From Hydrotalea flava (lineage in GTDB: Bacteria > Bacteroidota > Bacteroidia > Chitinophagales > Chitinophagaceae): 64,000 nt of DNA. The notes under the pieces are model-generated. The model searched no databases, had not been told where the DNA came from, and saw only the letters and a program-made list of their open reading frames with translations. Shown one piece after another: positions 17,515-26,341 of this stretch (positions are counted from its first letter, which is position 1; the number at the start of each line of letters is the position of its first letter). The translations under genes were made by a program, and so were the position numbers. Location: the NCBI RefSeq assembly GCF_001623405.1, contig NZ_LUHG01000065.1:62001-126000 (forward strand), in the 5' to 3' direction.

Positions 17515-18366
17515 TTAATGCGTTGGGCATTTATAGGATTGCAAATTGAATGAAACGCCAATTTGTAAAGAAACATAAGAATCGTTTTTGAGGCTGGTGC
17601 CACGCTGGCGACCTTTAATGCCAATAACAGTGCCTGTTTCATAACTGCGATCTTGCAATAAAAACCAGGTGGTTGGATTTCCATTGGCATCTATGGCAGG
17701 GTAAGCATCGGGAGCATATGTAGTGCTTACATCATCTATATAATCCGTATTAGTAAACCGGTAAGTTACTTCAGCAAACAGGTTCATTTTTTCATTTAAA
17801 GCATATTTTACACCTAACCCAAATGGTATACATAATGCAGTAGTGCCATATTGTTTCCTATTGGGATATAAGGGGCTGCCCTGGCCTTCTGTGCCTAATG
17901 GCCGCAAATACACTCTGGCGCCATTTAAATAGGTGTAGGGATTGTAAGAAAAAATACCAATACCCAAACTAATATAAGGTGTAAACCGGTATTCGGGAAA
18001 ACCAGGAAGGAATTTAAAAAAATTAAAATCGCCGCTAATGGCCATTTCCCAAATATCTGTATTAAAACTCAGGTTGCGGCGCCGTTGAAAAGGGTTATCG
18101 CTATACTTATCTGAATAGCCCAAAAACAAATAATTGCCCGATAAACGAATTCCTACGTAATTGTTGATTTGTTTACGATAGAATAAGCCGCCGGAAAATT
18201 TGGGTTTATTCAATTTGCCGGTAGGGTTCAAATCACCAAAATAATGGTCGAGCCCAAGGGAAGCCCCAAACTCCCCATCGTGCACAAAGCTATCATACAT
18301 TTGCGCATGCAAAGGCAGGTTAGATACGAGGCAGAGGGTGAATAACAGCCAATACTTTCTTATCAT
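17515..18366 (-). CDS. DUF6089 family outer membrane beta-barrel protein
   Basis: A 283-residue secreted protein of the DUF6089 family, predicted as a small outer-membrane barrel of unknown role. A signal peptide (MIRKYWLLFTLCLVSNLPLHAQ) is followed by GEFGASLGLDHYFGDLNP, the family's opening motif. Alternating amphipathic strands follow (FYRKQINNYVGIRLSGNYLF, FTPYISLGIGIFSYNPYTYL), and the end reads YVSLQIGVSFNLQSYKCP. In Bacteroidota this gene typically sits between nadK and uppS, as here. Its constant presence in the bamA block suggests a part in envelope assembly, which is inference. Confidence 0.88.
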   Translation of the reverse strand: MIRKYWLLFTLCLVSNLPLHAQMYDSFVHDGEFGASLGLDHYFGDLNPTGKLNKPKFSGGLFYRKQINNYVGIRLSGNYLFLGYSDKYSDNPFQRRRNLSFNTDIWEMAISGDFNFFKFLPGFPEYRFTPYISLGIGIFSYNPYTYLNGARVYLRPLGTEGQGSPLYPNRKQYGTTALCIPFGLGVKYALNEKMNLFAEVTYRFTNTDYIDDVSTTYAPDAYPAIDANGNPTTWFLLQDRSYETGTVIGIKGRQRGTSLKNDSYVSLQIGVSFNLQSYKCPTH

Positions 18367-18437
18367 CAGATAGCAATATAATTTGATGTAAATATAAGTT
18401 TAAAATACAACCCGATTAAAAAATAATGATAACATTA

Positions 18438-19316
18438 CTAATTTCTTTTATCGAGCCCCCAGGTTAATTTAGAATGCAGGGTAGAAAGAAAACTATTTTC
18501 ATTTAACCGTATTAAGTTTACATGAAATTTTTCTTTTCGAATGGCGATTTGTGTATTGATGTCTACAATTTCTTTTCGGGCATCTAAAGCACAAATAAAC
18601 TGATCGGTTCTGCCTTCTACTTCAAATGAAATTACACTGGTATCTGCTACAACGATGGGCCGTACATTTAAATTGTGCGGTGCCACCGAGGTAATTACAA
18701 AACTGGGCGAATCGGGAAATAAAATGGGGCCGTTACAACTCATATTATATCCTGTTGAACCCGTTGGTGTAGCAATAATTAAGCCATCTGCCCAATAAGT
18801 GTTTAAAAATTCACCATTTAAATACGTGTGAATTTTTATCATGGGCGAAGTATCTCTTTTATGTATTGAAAATTCATTCAATGCAAAGGGTGCATTGTTA
18901 AATAATGGCACATTGGCATCAATATGCAATAAACTTCTTTTATCTACTACAAAAGTGCGGTTCATCAGCGCATCTACGGCACTGGAAAGTTCATCAGGAC
19001 TAATACTTGCCAGAAAACCAAGCCGACCAAAATTGATACCCAGAATAGGAATATTGCTGTTGCGAATTAAAGTAACTGCATCTAACATGGTTCCATCCCC
19101 TCCTAAACTGATTAAACATTCTACTTCTGCATCAAAATCATCTGCACTTTGAAAAGGCGTAATATGTTGCAATAAAGCTGCAGGCAATGGAAATCTTCCT
19201 AACAATGACCGGTATAATAATATTCCAATATTTTGCTGTATTAATAATTCTACCAGCAGTTGCAATGGATTGCCCTGTTCTATATCTAAACCACGGCTAT
19301 AAATAGCTACTTTCAT
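18438..19316 (-). CDS. nadK: NAD kinase
   Basis: Phosphorylates NAD to NADP. The diagnostic GGDGTMLDA motif is present near residue 74, followed by PILGINFGRLGFLAS and the second signature ATPTGSTGYNMSCNGPI. Length of 292 residues is typical. The start MKVAIYSRG is the usual one for Bacteroidota NadK. It is followed by DUF6089 on the same strand. A short palindrome 25 bases upstream of the ATG may be regulatory. Confidence 0.96.
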   Translation of the reverse strand: MKVAIYSRGLDIEQGNPLQLLVELLIQQNIGILLYRSLLGRFPLPAALLQHITPFQSADDFDAEVECLISLGGDGTMLDAVTLIRNSNIPILGINFGRLGFLASISPDELSSAVDALMNRTFVVDKRSLLHIDANVPLFNNAPFALNEFSIHKRDTSPMIKIHTYLNGEFLNTYWADGLIIATPTGSTGYNMSCNGPILFPDSPSFVITSVAPHNLNVRPIVVADTSVISFEVEGRTDQFICALDARKEIVDINTQIAIRKEKFHVNLIRLNENSFLSTLHSKLTWGLDKRN

Positions 19317-19340
19317 TTGTTACTGATTTATTTTCTGCAA

Positions 19341-19355
19341 CAGGAAATATTCCTG
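19341..19355. promoter_or_regulatory. Palindrome upstream of nadK
   Basis: CAGGAA-ATA-TTCCTG is a perfect 6-bp dyad with a 3-base centre. It lies in the 178-bp non-coding stretch before nadK, 25 bases from its ATG. The size fits a small dimeric regulator, and no candidate protein can be named. It may be chance. Confidence 0.25.
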
Positions 19356-19494
19356 ATTTGTATAAATTTTGCTTTCAAAGAATGGTTGGATTTTTAAAAC
19401 CGCTACAATTAATGATGTGATTTTTTAATTCTAAGTTTTAGGGATGACAGTCAACAAAGGCAGGTTGCACCATTTTGTACATCAACGCCATCGG

Positions 19495-20895
19495 CTAAAA
19501 ACTATTATTGGCATGTAAATATAAACCTTTGCCTCCGAGTTGATTAAAGCTATATTCAAAACGAAATACAAAATCGTATATTGATACAATATCCAACCCA
19601 AAACCCCATGTATGCAACAGTTTGTTGTTTAATAAATTATTGTTCACATAAGGGTTAAAAGCATACCCTACATCCGTATATATTTTGGCATAAAACCGAA
19701 AAGGTATCTTGTCGTGTGTTTTACTTTTTATAGGATTTTTGAAAATATAGGTAAACAGTTGCCTGTTTAAAGAAAAATGTGCCAATCCACCGGCCATCCC
19801 ATCTGCCACATAATATTCCAATCCGCTCATTTGATAGCTGCCATAACCCAATAAAGCCTGACTGAAAAAATAGGGATTATAAGGAAATTTAACAGTAGCA
19901 GAAGCATCGGCAACAATAAAAGTTTTGGGCATAATGGGTTTTGCAAACAATCCATATAAACCTAACTGCCATAAGTTAGTAGTTTTATCAATACCTCTTT
20001 TATATAAACTGCCTTGTGCCTGCCAACCATCTGTGGGATAAACATTATAATCGGTTTTAAAATATTGATAGATGTATGAAAAATCAATATACTTTACCTG
20101 GTTTAACCCATTGGGGAAGAACTGCGGATTTAAAGCCGCAACGGTATCGGATATGGCATCATGATCATATGAAACCCTGAAATAGTGGCGCTGGTACTGA
20201 TCGGGACGATAAGAATAGGTGGCATCAAAACGGTAAAAGGTACGGGCATAATTGTTATCATTCTTAAAAAACAATTGCTGATTGGTAAGGCTGGTGGCAT
20301 AATTCACCTCACGTTGGTTAGAGTATGCAAATCCCACATTAATGCCCTGCCTTAATTTTTTATCGAAAAAAGGCAAATTGTACCGCAGTGCCACCTGTTG
20401 GTTATAACCATTAATCAACCAAATATTTAAATTATCGTTCTGTCCTGTAAAATTGTTATAATTAAATTTAATACCATAATTCACCCGGCTAAAACTGCGG
20501 TGTTGCTGCACCCACCATTCATTAAAATTTCTGTCTACCAACCGAAAATAAGGCAGGGGCAAAAAATACAATCGCTCTTTTACGCGTATATGAACAAAGG
20601 CAATATTACCCTGTAAACAATCTACATAAACACTATCATCCACAAATAAACCGGTATTATAAATCAATTCTTTTGACTCAATTAGTTTTTGCTGTAACAG
20701 TTCAGGGGTAAGCCTGTCACCTTTTTTCAATGTTGCTTCCCGCAAAATGATATAATCTTTTGTTTTTTTATTTCCGAAAATAGAAATGCCCCCAATAATG
20801 TATTCAACAGGTTTTTGTAAAGGAAGTCTATCAATGGGTTGTGCCTGAATATGAATGAAGCAGAATAATAAAATAACAAGGCACAAATAGCGCAT
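19495..20895 (-). CDS. BamA/TamA-like outer membrane protein with one POTRA domain
   Basis: A 466-residue Omp85-type protein. After the signal peptide (MRYLCLVILLFCFIHIQAQ) a single POTRA domain is visible at about residues 30 to 110. It contains YIIGGISIFGNKKTKDYIIL, KKGDRLTPELLQQKLIESKE and GNIAFVHIRVKERLYF. The rest is a beta-barrel rich in aromatic strands. At 466 residues it is far shorter than BamA (918), with too few POTRA repeats to replace it. Omp85 relatives of this size include patatin-less and TamA-like transporters; which one is unclear. It sits between the CBS gene and nadK, where many relatives have no gene. Confidence 0.82.
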   Translation of the reverse strand: MRYLCLVILLFCFIHIQAQPIDRLPLQKPVEYIIGGISIFGNKKTKDYIILREATLKKGDRLTPELLQQKLIESKELIYNTGLFVDDSVYVDCLQGNIAFVHIRVKERLYFLPLPYFRLVDRNFNEWWVQQHRSFSRVNYGIKFNYNNFTGQNDNLNIWLINGYNQQVALRYNLPFFDKKLRQGINVGFAYSNQREVNYATSLTNQQLFFKNDNNYARTFYRFDATYSYRPDQYQRHYFRVSYDHDAISDTVAALNPQFFPNGLNQVKYIDFSYIYQYFKTDYNVYPTDGWQAQGSLYKRGIDKTTNLWQLGLYGLFAKPIMPKTFIVADASATVKFPYNPYFFSQALLGYGSYQMSGLEYYVADGMAGGLAHFSLNRQLFTYIFKNPIKSKTHDKIPFRFYAKIYTDVGYAFNPYVNNNLLNNKLLHTWGFGLDIVSIYDFVFRFEYSFNQLGGKGLYLHANNSF

Positions 20896-21020
20896 AAAAA
20901 TGATGGATGGTTTGCTGGGTGGTAAAAGTAAGGTTTAGCTGTTATTTGCGTAAAAACACTTAAAAAAATTAACAACGATACATATACGTAATATACAAAG
21001 AAATGGTTGTGCAGGGTATG

Positions 21021-21680
21021 TTACACGTTTAGATAAGCCATAAGGTTATCGTAATTGTCTTTTATTTCGTTGGCATATAATTCCTCGCCAAAGTAATAGA
21101 GAACAGCATATTCATAACGCTGAAAAGTAGCAACAACATCGCTTATTTCTGTTTTATTAATTTTAATAGTTACCTCTAAAAGACCGGTATCGTTATTAAA
21201 ATAAGAGTTGAGTTGAGTAATAAATGCATCATTGGTTTCAACCAGCCGGTTAATTTCACCAAAAGAATAATTTTTTCTTTCCATTTGTAAAACAAGGGTA
21301 GCGCCAGGCATATCTACGCCTATATAACGTGCTAAAATGCCGAGTAAATCTTCCGAACGAAGTATGCCTTCTAAAATGTTCTGCTCATTTACTACAGGAA
21401 TTAAAGATAAATGGTGGGCAGCGGCCTGTTTTACTGCGGTAAGAATGGAATCGGTACTTTTAACAGCTACTGATTGTAAACTATTTTGCAAGTTGCCAAG
21501 TATGGCATCGTCGGTTACATCTAACAACGCATCTTTATAAATAAGGCCAACATATTTATCATCCGCACAAAGAGGCCAATGGCGCACATCGTAAGATTCT
21601 ATTAACTCTAAAGCTTTATAAGCTTTATCTGTTAATTGTAATATTGGATAATCGGTATGTATGAATTGTTGTGCTAACAT
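21021..21680 (-). CDS. CBS domain protein
   Basis: A 219-residue protein with a pair of CBS motifs (about residues 1 to 60 with PLCADDKYVGLIYKDALLDV, and 70 to 125 with HHLSLIPVVNEQNILEGILR). CBS pairs usually bind adenosine nucleotides. A C-terminal region (about 140 to 215) with the look of an ACT-like fold follows (LLEVTIKINKTEISDVVATF). It begins the block that continues with nadK, DUF6089, uppS and bamA. In relatives the CBS gene is directly next to nadK. Sensing of nucleotide state near NAD kinase is an inference. Confidence 0.85.
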   Translation of the reverse strand: MLAQQFIHTDYPILQLTDKAYKALELIESYDVRHWPLCADDKYVGLIYKDALLDVTDDAILGNLQNSLQSVAVKSTDSILTAVKQAAAHHLSLIPVVNEQNILEGILRSEDLLGILARYIGVDMPGATLVLQMERKNYSFGEINRLVETNDAFITQLNSYFNNDTGLLEVTIKINKTEISDVVATFQRYEYAVLYYFGEELYANEIKDNYDNLMAYLNV

Positions 21681-21710
21681 GCCAGTTGGTAACGTATTAA
21701 ATATATTGTA

Positions 21711-22490
21711 TTAACGTAACTGTTCGGCAGATTGTTTTATTTTAGACAGAAAGGATTCCAATATTTTATTGAATGCATCCGGCACTTCCATCATGGGCGC
21801 ATGTCCGCATTTATCTATAAAATGCAATTCACTATTGGGAATCAGCTTGTTAAACTCTTTGCCTACAAAAGGTGGTGTAATGGTATCATTATTTCCCCAA
21901 ATTAATAGGGTTGGCTGTTGAATCTGACTCAGTTCTTCACCCAAATTACTTCTGATGGCGCTTTTAGCCAGTGCTATTATTTTAATAACTTTTAAACGGT
22001 TATTGGTAATTTCAAACACTTCATCTACCAGTTCTTTGGTAGCCATGGCCGGATCATAAAAAGTTAATTCTGCTTTTTTTCGAATATATTCATAATCACC
22101 TCTTTTGGGGTAACTATCGCCCATTCCATTTTCAAAAAGCCCCGAACTGCCTGTTAAAGTGAGTGTTTTAATTTTTTCAGGATGTTTTAAAATATGAACC
22201 AAAGCTACATGCCCGCCAAGCGAGTTGCCCAGCAAATGAATATTATCATAACCACGCATTTCAATAAATTTATGTACATGCTTTTCAAGGCCATGTACGG
22301 TGGTATGAAAAATATCTAATTCAAATAAGGGCAAAATGGGTACAATAACTTTGTGTGTTTTTCGAAAATGCTCTACCAAATACGTAAAATTACTCAATGC
22401 ACCAAAAAGGCCATGCAACAACAATAATGGTTCACCTTCTCCCTCTTCGAGAAATTTAAATTTATCTATTTGTTTTAATTGATACTTCAT
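21711..22490 (-). CDS. Alpha/beta-fold hydrolase
   Basis: A 259-residue serine hydrolase. The oxyanion-hole motif LLLLHGLFG (residue 22 on) and the nucleophile elbow LLGNSLGGHVAL (Ser90) are present. The acid sits in LLIWGNNDTITPP, and the catalytic histidine in FIDKCGHAPMMEVPDAF near the C-terminus. The cap region between about residues 125 and 185 is helical. Substrate is unknown; similar proteins include esterases and C-C bond hydrolases. It precedes the CBS gene by 30 bp and may be cotranscribed. Confidence 0.88.
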   Translation of the reverse strand: MKYQLKQIDKFKFLEEGEGEPLLLLHGLFGALSNFTYLVEHFRKTHKVIVPILPLFELDIFHTTVHGLEKHVHKFIEMRGYDNIHLLGNSLGGHVALVHILKHPEKIKTLTLTGSSGLFENGMGDSYPKRGDYEYIRKKAELTFYDPAMATKELVDEVFEITNNRLKVIKIIALAKSAIRSNLGEELSQIQQPTLLIWGNNDTITPPFVGKEFNKLIPNSELHFIDKCGHAPMMEVPDAFNKILESFLSKIKQSAEQLR

Positions 22491-22694
22491 GATACGATGC
22501 TTAAACCAAGTTCTACTGCGTGTTTGTTTACAAATAAAAGCAAAATATACCGAAAAAATAAAAGTCAGGCCTCACTTGGGCTGTTACTTTGAACGGCAAT
22601 CTGTTCGCTAAGTTATCATATTCCTGTTTGAGCTGAACAGATACCTAAATATAAAGAAAAAAAGTTGTTGCGGGCATCTGCCATTTTAAATGTG

Positions 22695-23204
22695 CTATAT
22701 AGTTCTTAACTGATGTATGCTTTGTTCTAAAAAAGGAATCACCATCCCTGCTTTGTGCAGTAATATAGGTACATTTTTTTGAATATAAGGATAGCATTTA
22801 GAAGTTTGGATGGCTGTATTGCTTAATACATGCACTTTAGCGGCATAATACATAATAATGGCACCAATACTTACATATAAAAATACATACAAAACCATAC
22901 CCAATAACTTGTTCAACAAACCCATCCACAACAGTTCAATGGTTTGTTGCAGCAAATTGGCTAAAAAATGCACCACCACCATTATAATAGCCAATACCAT
23001 CAAAAAGGCTACAAAACTCATCCACTGGCCACTTAATGTGGTTTGCGTTTGTAACCAAACAGCTACCCACTCAAAGGTTTTAAATGCAATGACCAAACCC
23101 GCAATAATAGCCACCATTGAAAATACAGCTACAACGAGACCGCGTTTGTATCCTTTATACAAACCCAACAGTAGCAGCAATATTACCGGCACATCAATCA
23201 ACAT
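22695..23204 (-). CDS. CvpA family membrane protein
   Basis: A 169-residue integral membrane protein of the CvpA/colicin V production family. Four hydrophobic segments are visible at about residues 3 to 20, 26 to 45, 62 to 85 and 98 to 121. The N-terminal VPVILLLLLGLYKGYKRGLV has the glycine and basic pattern typical of the family. Despite the name, such proteins are not tied to bacteriocin export here. In several bacteria they are linked to envelope stress or purine regulation. It stands alone between longer non-coding stretches. Confidence 0.85.
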   Translation of the reverse strand: MLIDVPVILLLLLGLYKGYKRGLVVAVFSMVAIIAGLVIAFKTFEWVAVWLQTQTTLSGQWMSFVAFLMVLAIIMVVVHFLANLLQQTIELLWMGLLNKLLGMVLYVFLYVSIGAIIMYYAAKVHVLSNTAIQTSKCYPYIQKNVPILLHKAGMVIPFLEQSIHQLRTI

Positions 23205-23309
23205 GATACATCCTTTTCAGTAAAAAATATTTTTCTGTAATGATATTTATAGTAAAGCATGTTTACCATTGAGGTGCCAGCACATTATGAAAACAATAAA
23301 CAAGCCATG

Positions 23310-23762
23310 TTATGATTGCAATAATTCTTTTACACAGGCTGCAATGGCCTTTCCATCTGCCTGTCCGGCTAGTTGTTTAGAGGCTACACTCATTACCTTT
23401 CCCAAATCGGCTGCAGTAGTAGCGCCGTTGGCAGCTATAATTTTTTGAACGGCCTCTTTCAATGCTTCGGGCGATAATTGTTGGGGTAAAAACTTTTCTA
23501 TAACGGCTATTTCTTCTTCTTCTTTTAGAGCCAAATCAGGCCTGTTTTGCTTTTGATAAATTTCCAAAGAATCTTTTCTTTGCTTCACCAACTTCTGCAA
23601 TAGTTTTAATTCTGCTTCTCCGGCAATTTGCCCATTGGCTCCCGGTTCGGTTTTAGCTTTTATAATTTCTGCTTTAATGGCTCTTAAGCCTCTTAACAAG
23701 GCTTCGTTTTTAGCCTTCATAGCTTCTTTCATTTCTGCCATTACTTTTTCTTCTAAATTCAT
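23310..23762 (-). CDS. GatB/YqeY domain-containing protein
   Basis: A 150-residue YqeY-type protein related to the C-terminal tRNA-binding domain of amidotransferase subunit GatB. It starts MNLEEKVMAEMKEAMKAKNE and contains LRGLRAIKAEIIKAKTE, then LPQQLSPEALKEAVQKIIA and GKVMSVASKQLAGQADGKAI, all family landmarks. It is wholly helical. A role with tRNA is assumed from homology and not shown. It follows gldC by 32 bp on the same strand. Confidence 0.92.
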   Translation of the reverse strand: MNLEEKVMAEMKEAMKAKNEALLRGLRAIKAEIIKAKTEPGANGQIAGEAELKLLQKLVKQRKDSLEIYQKQNRPDLALKEEEEIAVIEKFLPQQLSPEALKEAVQKIIAANGATTAADLGKVMSVASKQLAGQADGKAIAACVKELLQS

Positions 23763-23794
23763 ATTGTAATTTTTTTTAATTTAAAATATCATAC

Positions 23795-24148
23795 TTACAT
23801 CAACTTGTTTTGTTGCAGTTGTATTTCTCTGAATTTTTGATAAAAGCTTTTGGCAAATGCTTTCATATCTTCTACCAATTCCTTGTGCTGGGTTGCACGG
23901 GCAAAGGTATCGGCCATTGACATAAGGTTTTGATAATAAAAATCGGCCATTTCATCTACCATCATTTCTTTGGTCCACAAATCAATTCGCAAAGCACTTT
24001 TATCAAAACCATCCCAAAAAGCCACCATCATGGCTTTTGCCTGCTGTGGTTCATCCACCGTACTATCGCTGGCCTGCCATAGAATGTTTGCCGGAATTTT
24101 ATCGGTATCTAACGTAACTTTAATGTGAATATCTGATTGATGCATCAT
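23795..24148 (-). CDS. gldC: Gliding motility protein GldC
   Basis: A 117-residue cytoplasmic protein of the GldC family, known from Bacteroidota gliding and type IX secretion organisms. The pattern is clear: IHIKVTLDTDKIPANILWQA, then QQAKAMMVAFWDGFDKSALR, IDLWTKEMMVDEMADFYYQN and MADTFARATQHKELVEDM. Translation may start at 24148 or at the adjacent ATG at 24145. Its presence supports Bacteroidota origin but does not by itself prove gliding, because gldC also occurs in non-gliding members. A possible -7 box lies 27 bases upstream. Confidence 0.92.
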   Translation of the reverse strand: MMHQSDIHIKVTLDTDKIPANILWQASDSTVDEPQQAKAMMVAFWDGFDKSALRIDLWTKEMMVDEMADFYYQNLMSMADTFARATQHKELVEDMKAFAKSFYQKFREIQLQQNKLM

Positions 24149-24174
24149 TTTCTAATTTATGTAGTGTAAAGTGG

Positions 24175-24182
24175 CAAAAATA
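24175..24182 (-). promoter_or_regulatory. Candidate -7 box ahead of gldC
   Basis: On the minus strand TATTTTTG matches TAnnTTTG, 26 bases before the gldC start. The -33 element is poor, so this is a weak call. Confidence 0.3.
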
Positions 24183-24243
24183 CAATATTCAGTTAAAGGC
24201 AGCATGCAATTAACAGTGTATGGTGCTTAAAATATAAAATGTA

Positions 24244-25374
24244 TTATTTTTTAGCGAGTTGTTGTATAGCCTGCCAGAAACGGTTGGCACTATCATCCCA
24301 GTTAAATTTTTTGGAATGTTGTTTTCCGGCTTCAATTAATTGGTTCCGTTTTATTTCATCTTTATATATCAGTTGCATTTGTTGTGCCAGCTCTTCCACA
24401 TCATCCGGTGCTGCCAATAAGGCGGCATGGCCGGCAATTTCAGGTAAACTGCCTGTGTTGCTGCAAATAACAGGCGTTCCACTTTGCATGGCCTCTATAA
24501 CGGGCACACCAAAACCTTCAAAAAAAGAGGGGTAAATCAGTGCATATGCTGCTGCCATGATAGGTTGTAAAACGGCATCACTTACATAATCTAACAACAC
24601 CACATCATCCCGGTGCTTATAACTGTCTAATTTTTCCATAATATCATTGTATTGCCAAGCCAAACGCCCTGCTACCAATAATTTCATATTGCTTTTCTGC
24701 CATTTTTTAAAAATGGTAAATGCTTTTAACAAATTCAGTAAATTTTTTCGGGGGTGAATGCCTCCCACAAATAAAAAATATTCACAACCATTGGCATATT
24801 GGGTTTTAATAGCCTGCCTTGCCTCAAATGGTAAAGGTTGAAAACCCGATTTGGCTGCATTGTACACTACGGTAGTTTTAGCTGCTGCAAATGGATAATG
24901 TTGTGCAATATCCTCTTTCGAAAAATCAGAAACCGTTACAATGCTTTGTACTTTTTTTAAAAAGCGGGGAGTAAAATAGCGGTAATAATACAAATGATGT
25001 TTTGGAATAAAGGAAGGATGGTGTTTAAAAGCCAAATCGTGTACCACCAAAAGCTGTGGTATTTTTGTAGTAAGCGATGCAAAACCATAAGGCTGCACCA
25101 AAACATCCGGTGCAAATTTACGCAATACCAAAGGCACTTTTACATCGTACCAATATTTAAATGAAAGGGCATGCTTTGCAGATGGAGGAACTACTAACGG
25201 TACTATATTGCTGCCGGTTATAAAAGCTTCATCATAAGGCCGGTCGAAAATAAAAATGAAACTCGTTTCCGGATGTTGCAGTACCAACCGTTTAAATATT
25301 TCGTGCACATAATTTCCATATCCTTCCATAACATCTGCCCGTAAAAACCGGGCATTCAAAGCAACACATTTCAT
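24244..25374 (-). CDS. Glycosyltransferase, GT4-like (GT-B fold)
   Basis: A 376-residue glycosyltransferase family 1/4 protein that should transfer a sugar from a nucleotide donor in the cytoplasm. The C-terminal donor domain shows LFVGGIHPRKNLLNLLKAF, VAGRLAWQYNDI and the E-x7-E motif in PSFFEGFGVPVIEAMQSGTP, followed by CSNTGSLPEIAGHAAL. The N-terminal acceptor half contains LLVVHDLAFKHHPSF and SIVTVSDFSKEDIAQHYP. The start MKCVALNARFLRAD is natural. It is not in an evident polysaccharide cluster, so the acceptor is unknown. Confidence 0.92.
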   Translation of the reverse strand: MKCVALNARFLRADVMEGYGNYVHEIFKRLVLQHPETSFIFIFDRPYDEAFITGSNIVPLVVPPSAKHALSFKYWYDVKVPLVLRKFAPDVLVQPYGFASLTTKIPQLLVVHDLAFKHHPSFIPKHHLYYYRYFTPRFLKKVQSIVTVSDFSKEDIAQHYPFAAAKTTVVYNAAKSGFQPLPFEARQAIKTQYANGCEYFLFVGGIHPRKNLLNLLKAFTIFKKWQKSNMKLLVAGRLAWQYNDIMEKLDSYKHRDDVVLLDYVSDAVLQPIMAAAYALIYPSFFEGFGVPVIEAMQSGTPVICSNTGSLPEIAGHAALLAAPDDVEELAQQMQLIYKDEIKRNQLIEAGKQHSKKFNWDDSANRFWQAIQQLAKK

Positions 25375-25414
25375 AATTGATGGATTAAAGCAGAAAAATA
25401 TTTGGCAGTAACAT

Positions 25415-26266
25415 TTATTGATAGAAATAAAACCCTATTCCTGATTTTTTTCCTAACTGTTTTACTTCCACTTTTTGTTGTTGTAAAGTAGAAGGCATAA
25501 GCCGGGTAGGCTTTCCTAGTGCTTCCCAAACAATACAACTTACACTGTAATTGATATCAATACCAATTAAATCCATTAATTTGAATGGGCCCATTTTAAA
25601 ACCGGATGCTTCCATGATGGCATCCACTTGTTCAACCGTAGCCAGTCCCTGCTCCACCAACCGCAGCGCCTCCAAATAATAAGGCCTTGCCACTCTGTTA
25701 ACAATAAAACCGGGTGCATCATTGCAAAGAACCGGTGTTTTACCCAATTGTTGGCTTAAAGCCACTAATTTGGTGATTACTTCGGGTGCTGTTTGTTCTC
25801 CTTTAATTACTTCTACCAATTGCATAATGGTAGCGGGATTAAAGAAATGTAAGCCGGCCAGCCTTTGCGGTTGCGTTATGGAGGCAGCCAATGCATTAAT
25901 GGAGATGGAAGAGGTATTACTGGCAAAAATGGTTTGGTGGTTGTTAATGCTAATTAACTGATTGAATAAATTTGCCTTGGATTCTTTTTGCTCAATGATG
26001 GCTTCAATTATAACAGGTGCCTTACAATCGGTTAACTCATGGGTAAAATGCAATTGGTTTTTTATGGCCATGCAGGCATCTTTTGATATTTTACCTTTTT
26101 GTTGCAGGGTTTCCAAATTCTTCCAGATATTACTGCGACTATTTTGCAAAACCGTTTCATTTACATCGAACAATACAGTATGGATGCCTTTTTGGGCACA
26201 AAGTTGTGCAATGCCGCTACCCATAGTACCGGCGCCACATACTCCAATGGTTGAAATTGTTTCCAT
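25415..26266 (-). CDS. 3-hydroxyacyl-CoA dehydrogenase (3-hydroxybutyryl-CoA type)
   Basis: A 283-residue NAD(P)-dependent dehydrogenase that oxidises or forms 3-hydroxyacyl-CoA. The Rossmann motif GVCGAGTMGSGIAQLCA is at the N-terminus, ending in LFDVNE. The catalytic histidine lies in LAGLHFFNPATIMQLVE, with the serine motif ASNTSSISI before it. APGFIVNRVARPYYLEALRL and GPFKLMDLIGIDI mark the C-terminal helical domain. Length fits stand-alone 3-hydroxybutyryl-CoA dehydrogenase rather than the fused FadB. Directionality (butyrate/PHB synthesis or beta-oxidation) cannot be decided. Confidence 0.93.
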   Translation of the reverse strand: METISTIGVCGAGTMGSGIAQLCAQKGIHTVLFDVNETVLQNSRSNIWKNLETLQQKGKISKDACMAIKNQLHFTHELTDCKAPVIIEAIIEQKESKANLFNQLISINNHQTIFASNTSSISINALAASITQPQRLAGLHFFNPATIMQLVEVIKGEQTAPEVITKLVALSQQLGKTPVLCNDAPGFIVNRVARPYYLEALRLVEQGLATVEQVDAIMEASGFKMGPFKLMDLIGIDINYSVSCIVWEALGKPTRLMPSTLQQQKVEVKQLGKKSGIGFYFYQ

Positions 26267-26341
26267 ATATGCTGCAAGATAATTACAATCTTTTATTGTG
26301 CATATTATGACCGATTATATAATAGTTGCTAATTTTACGGT

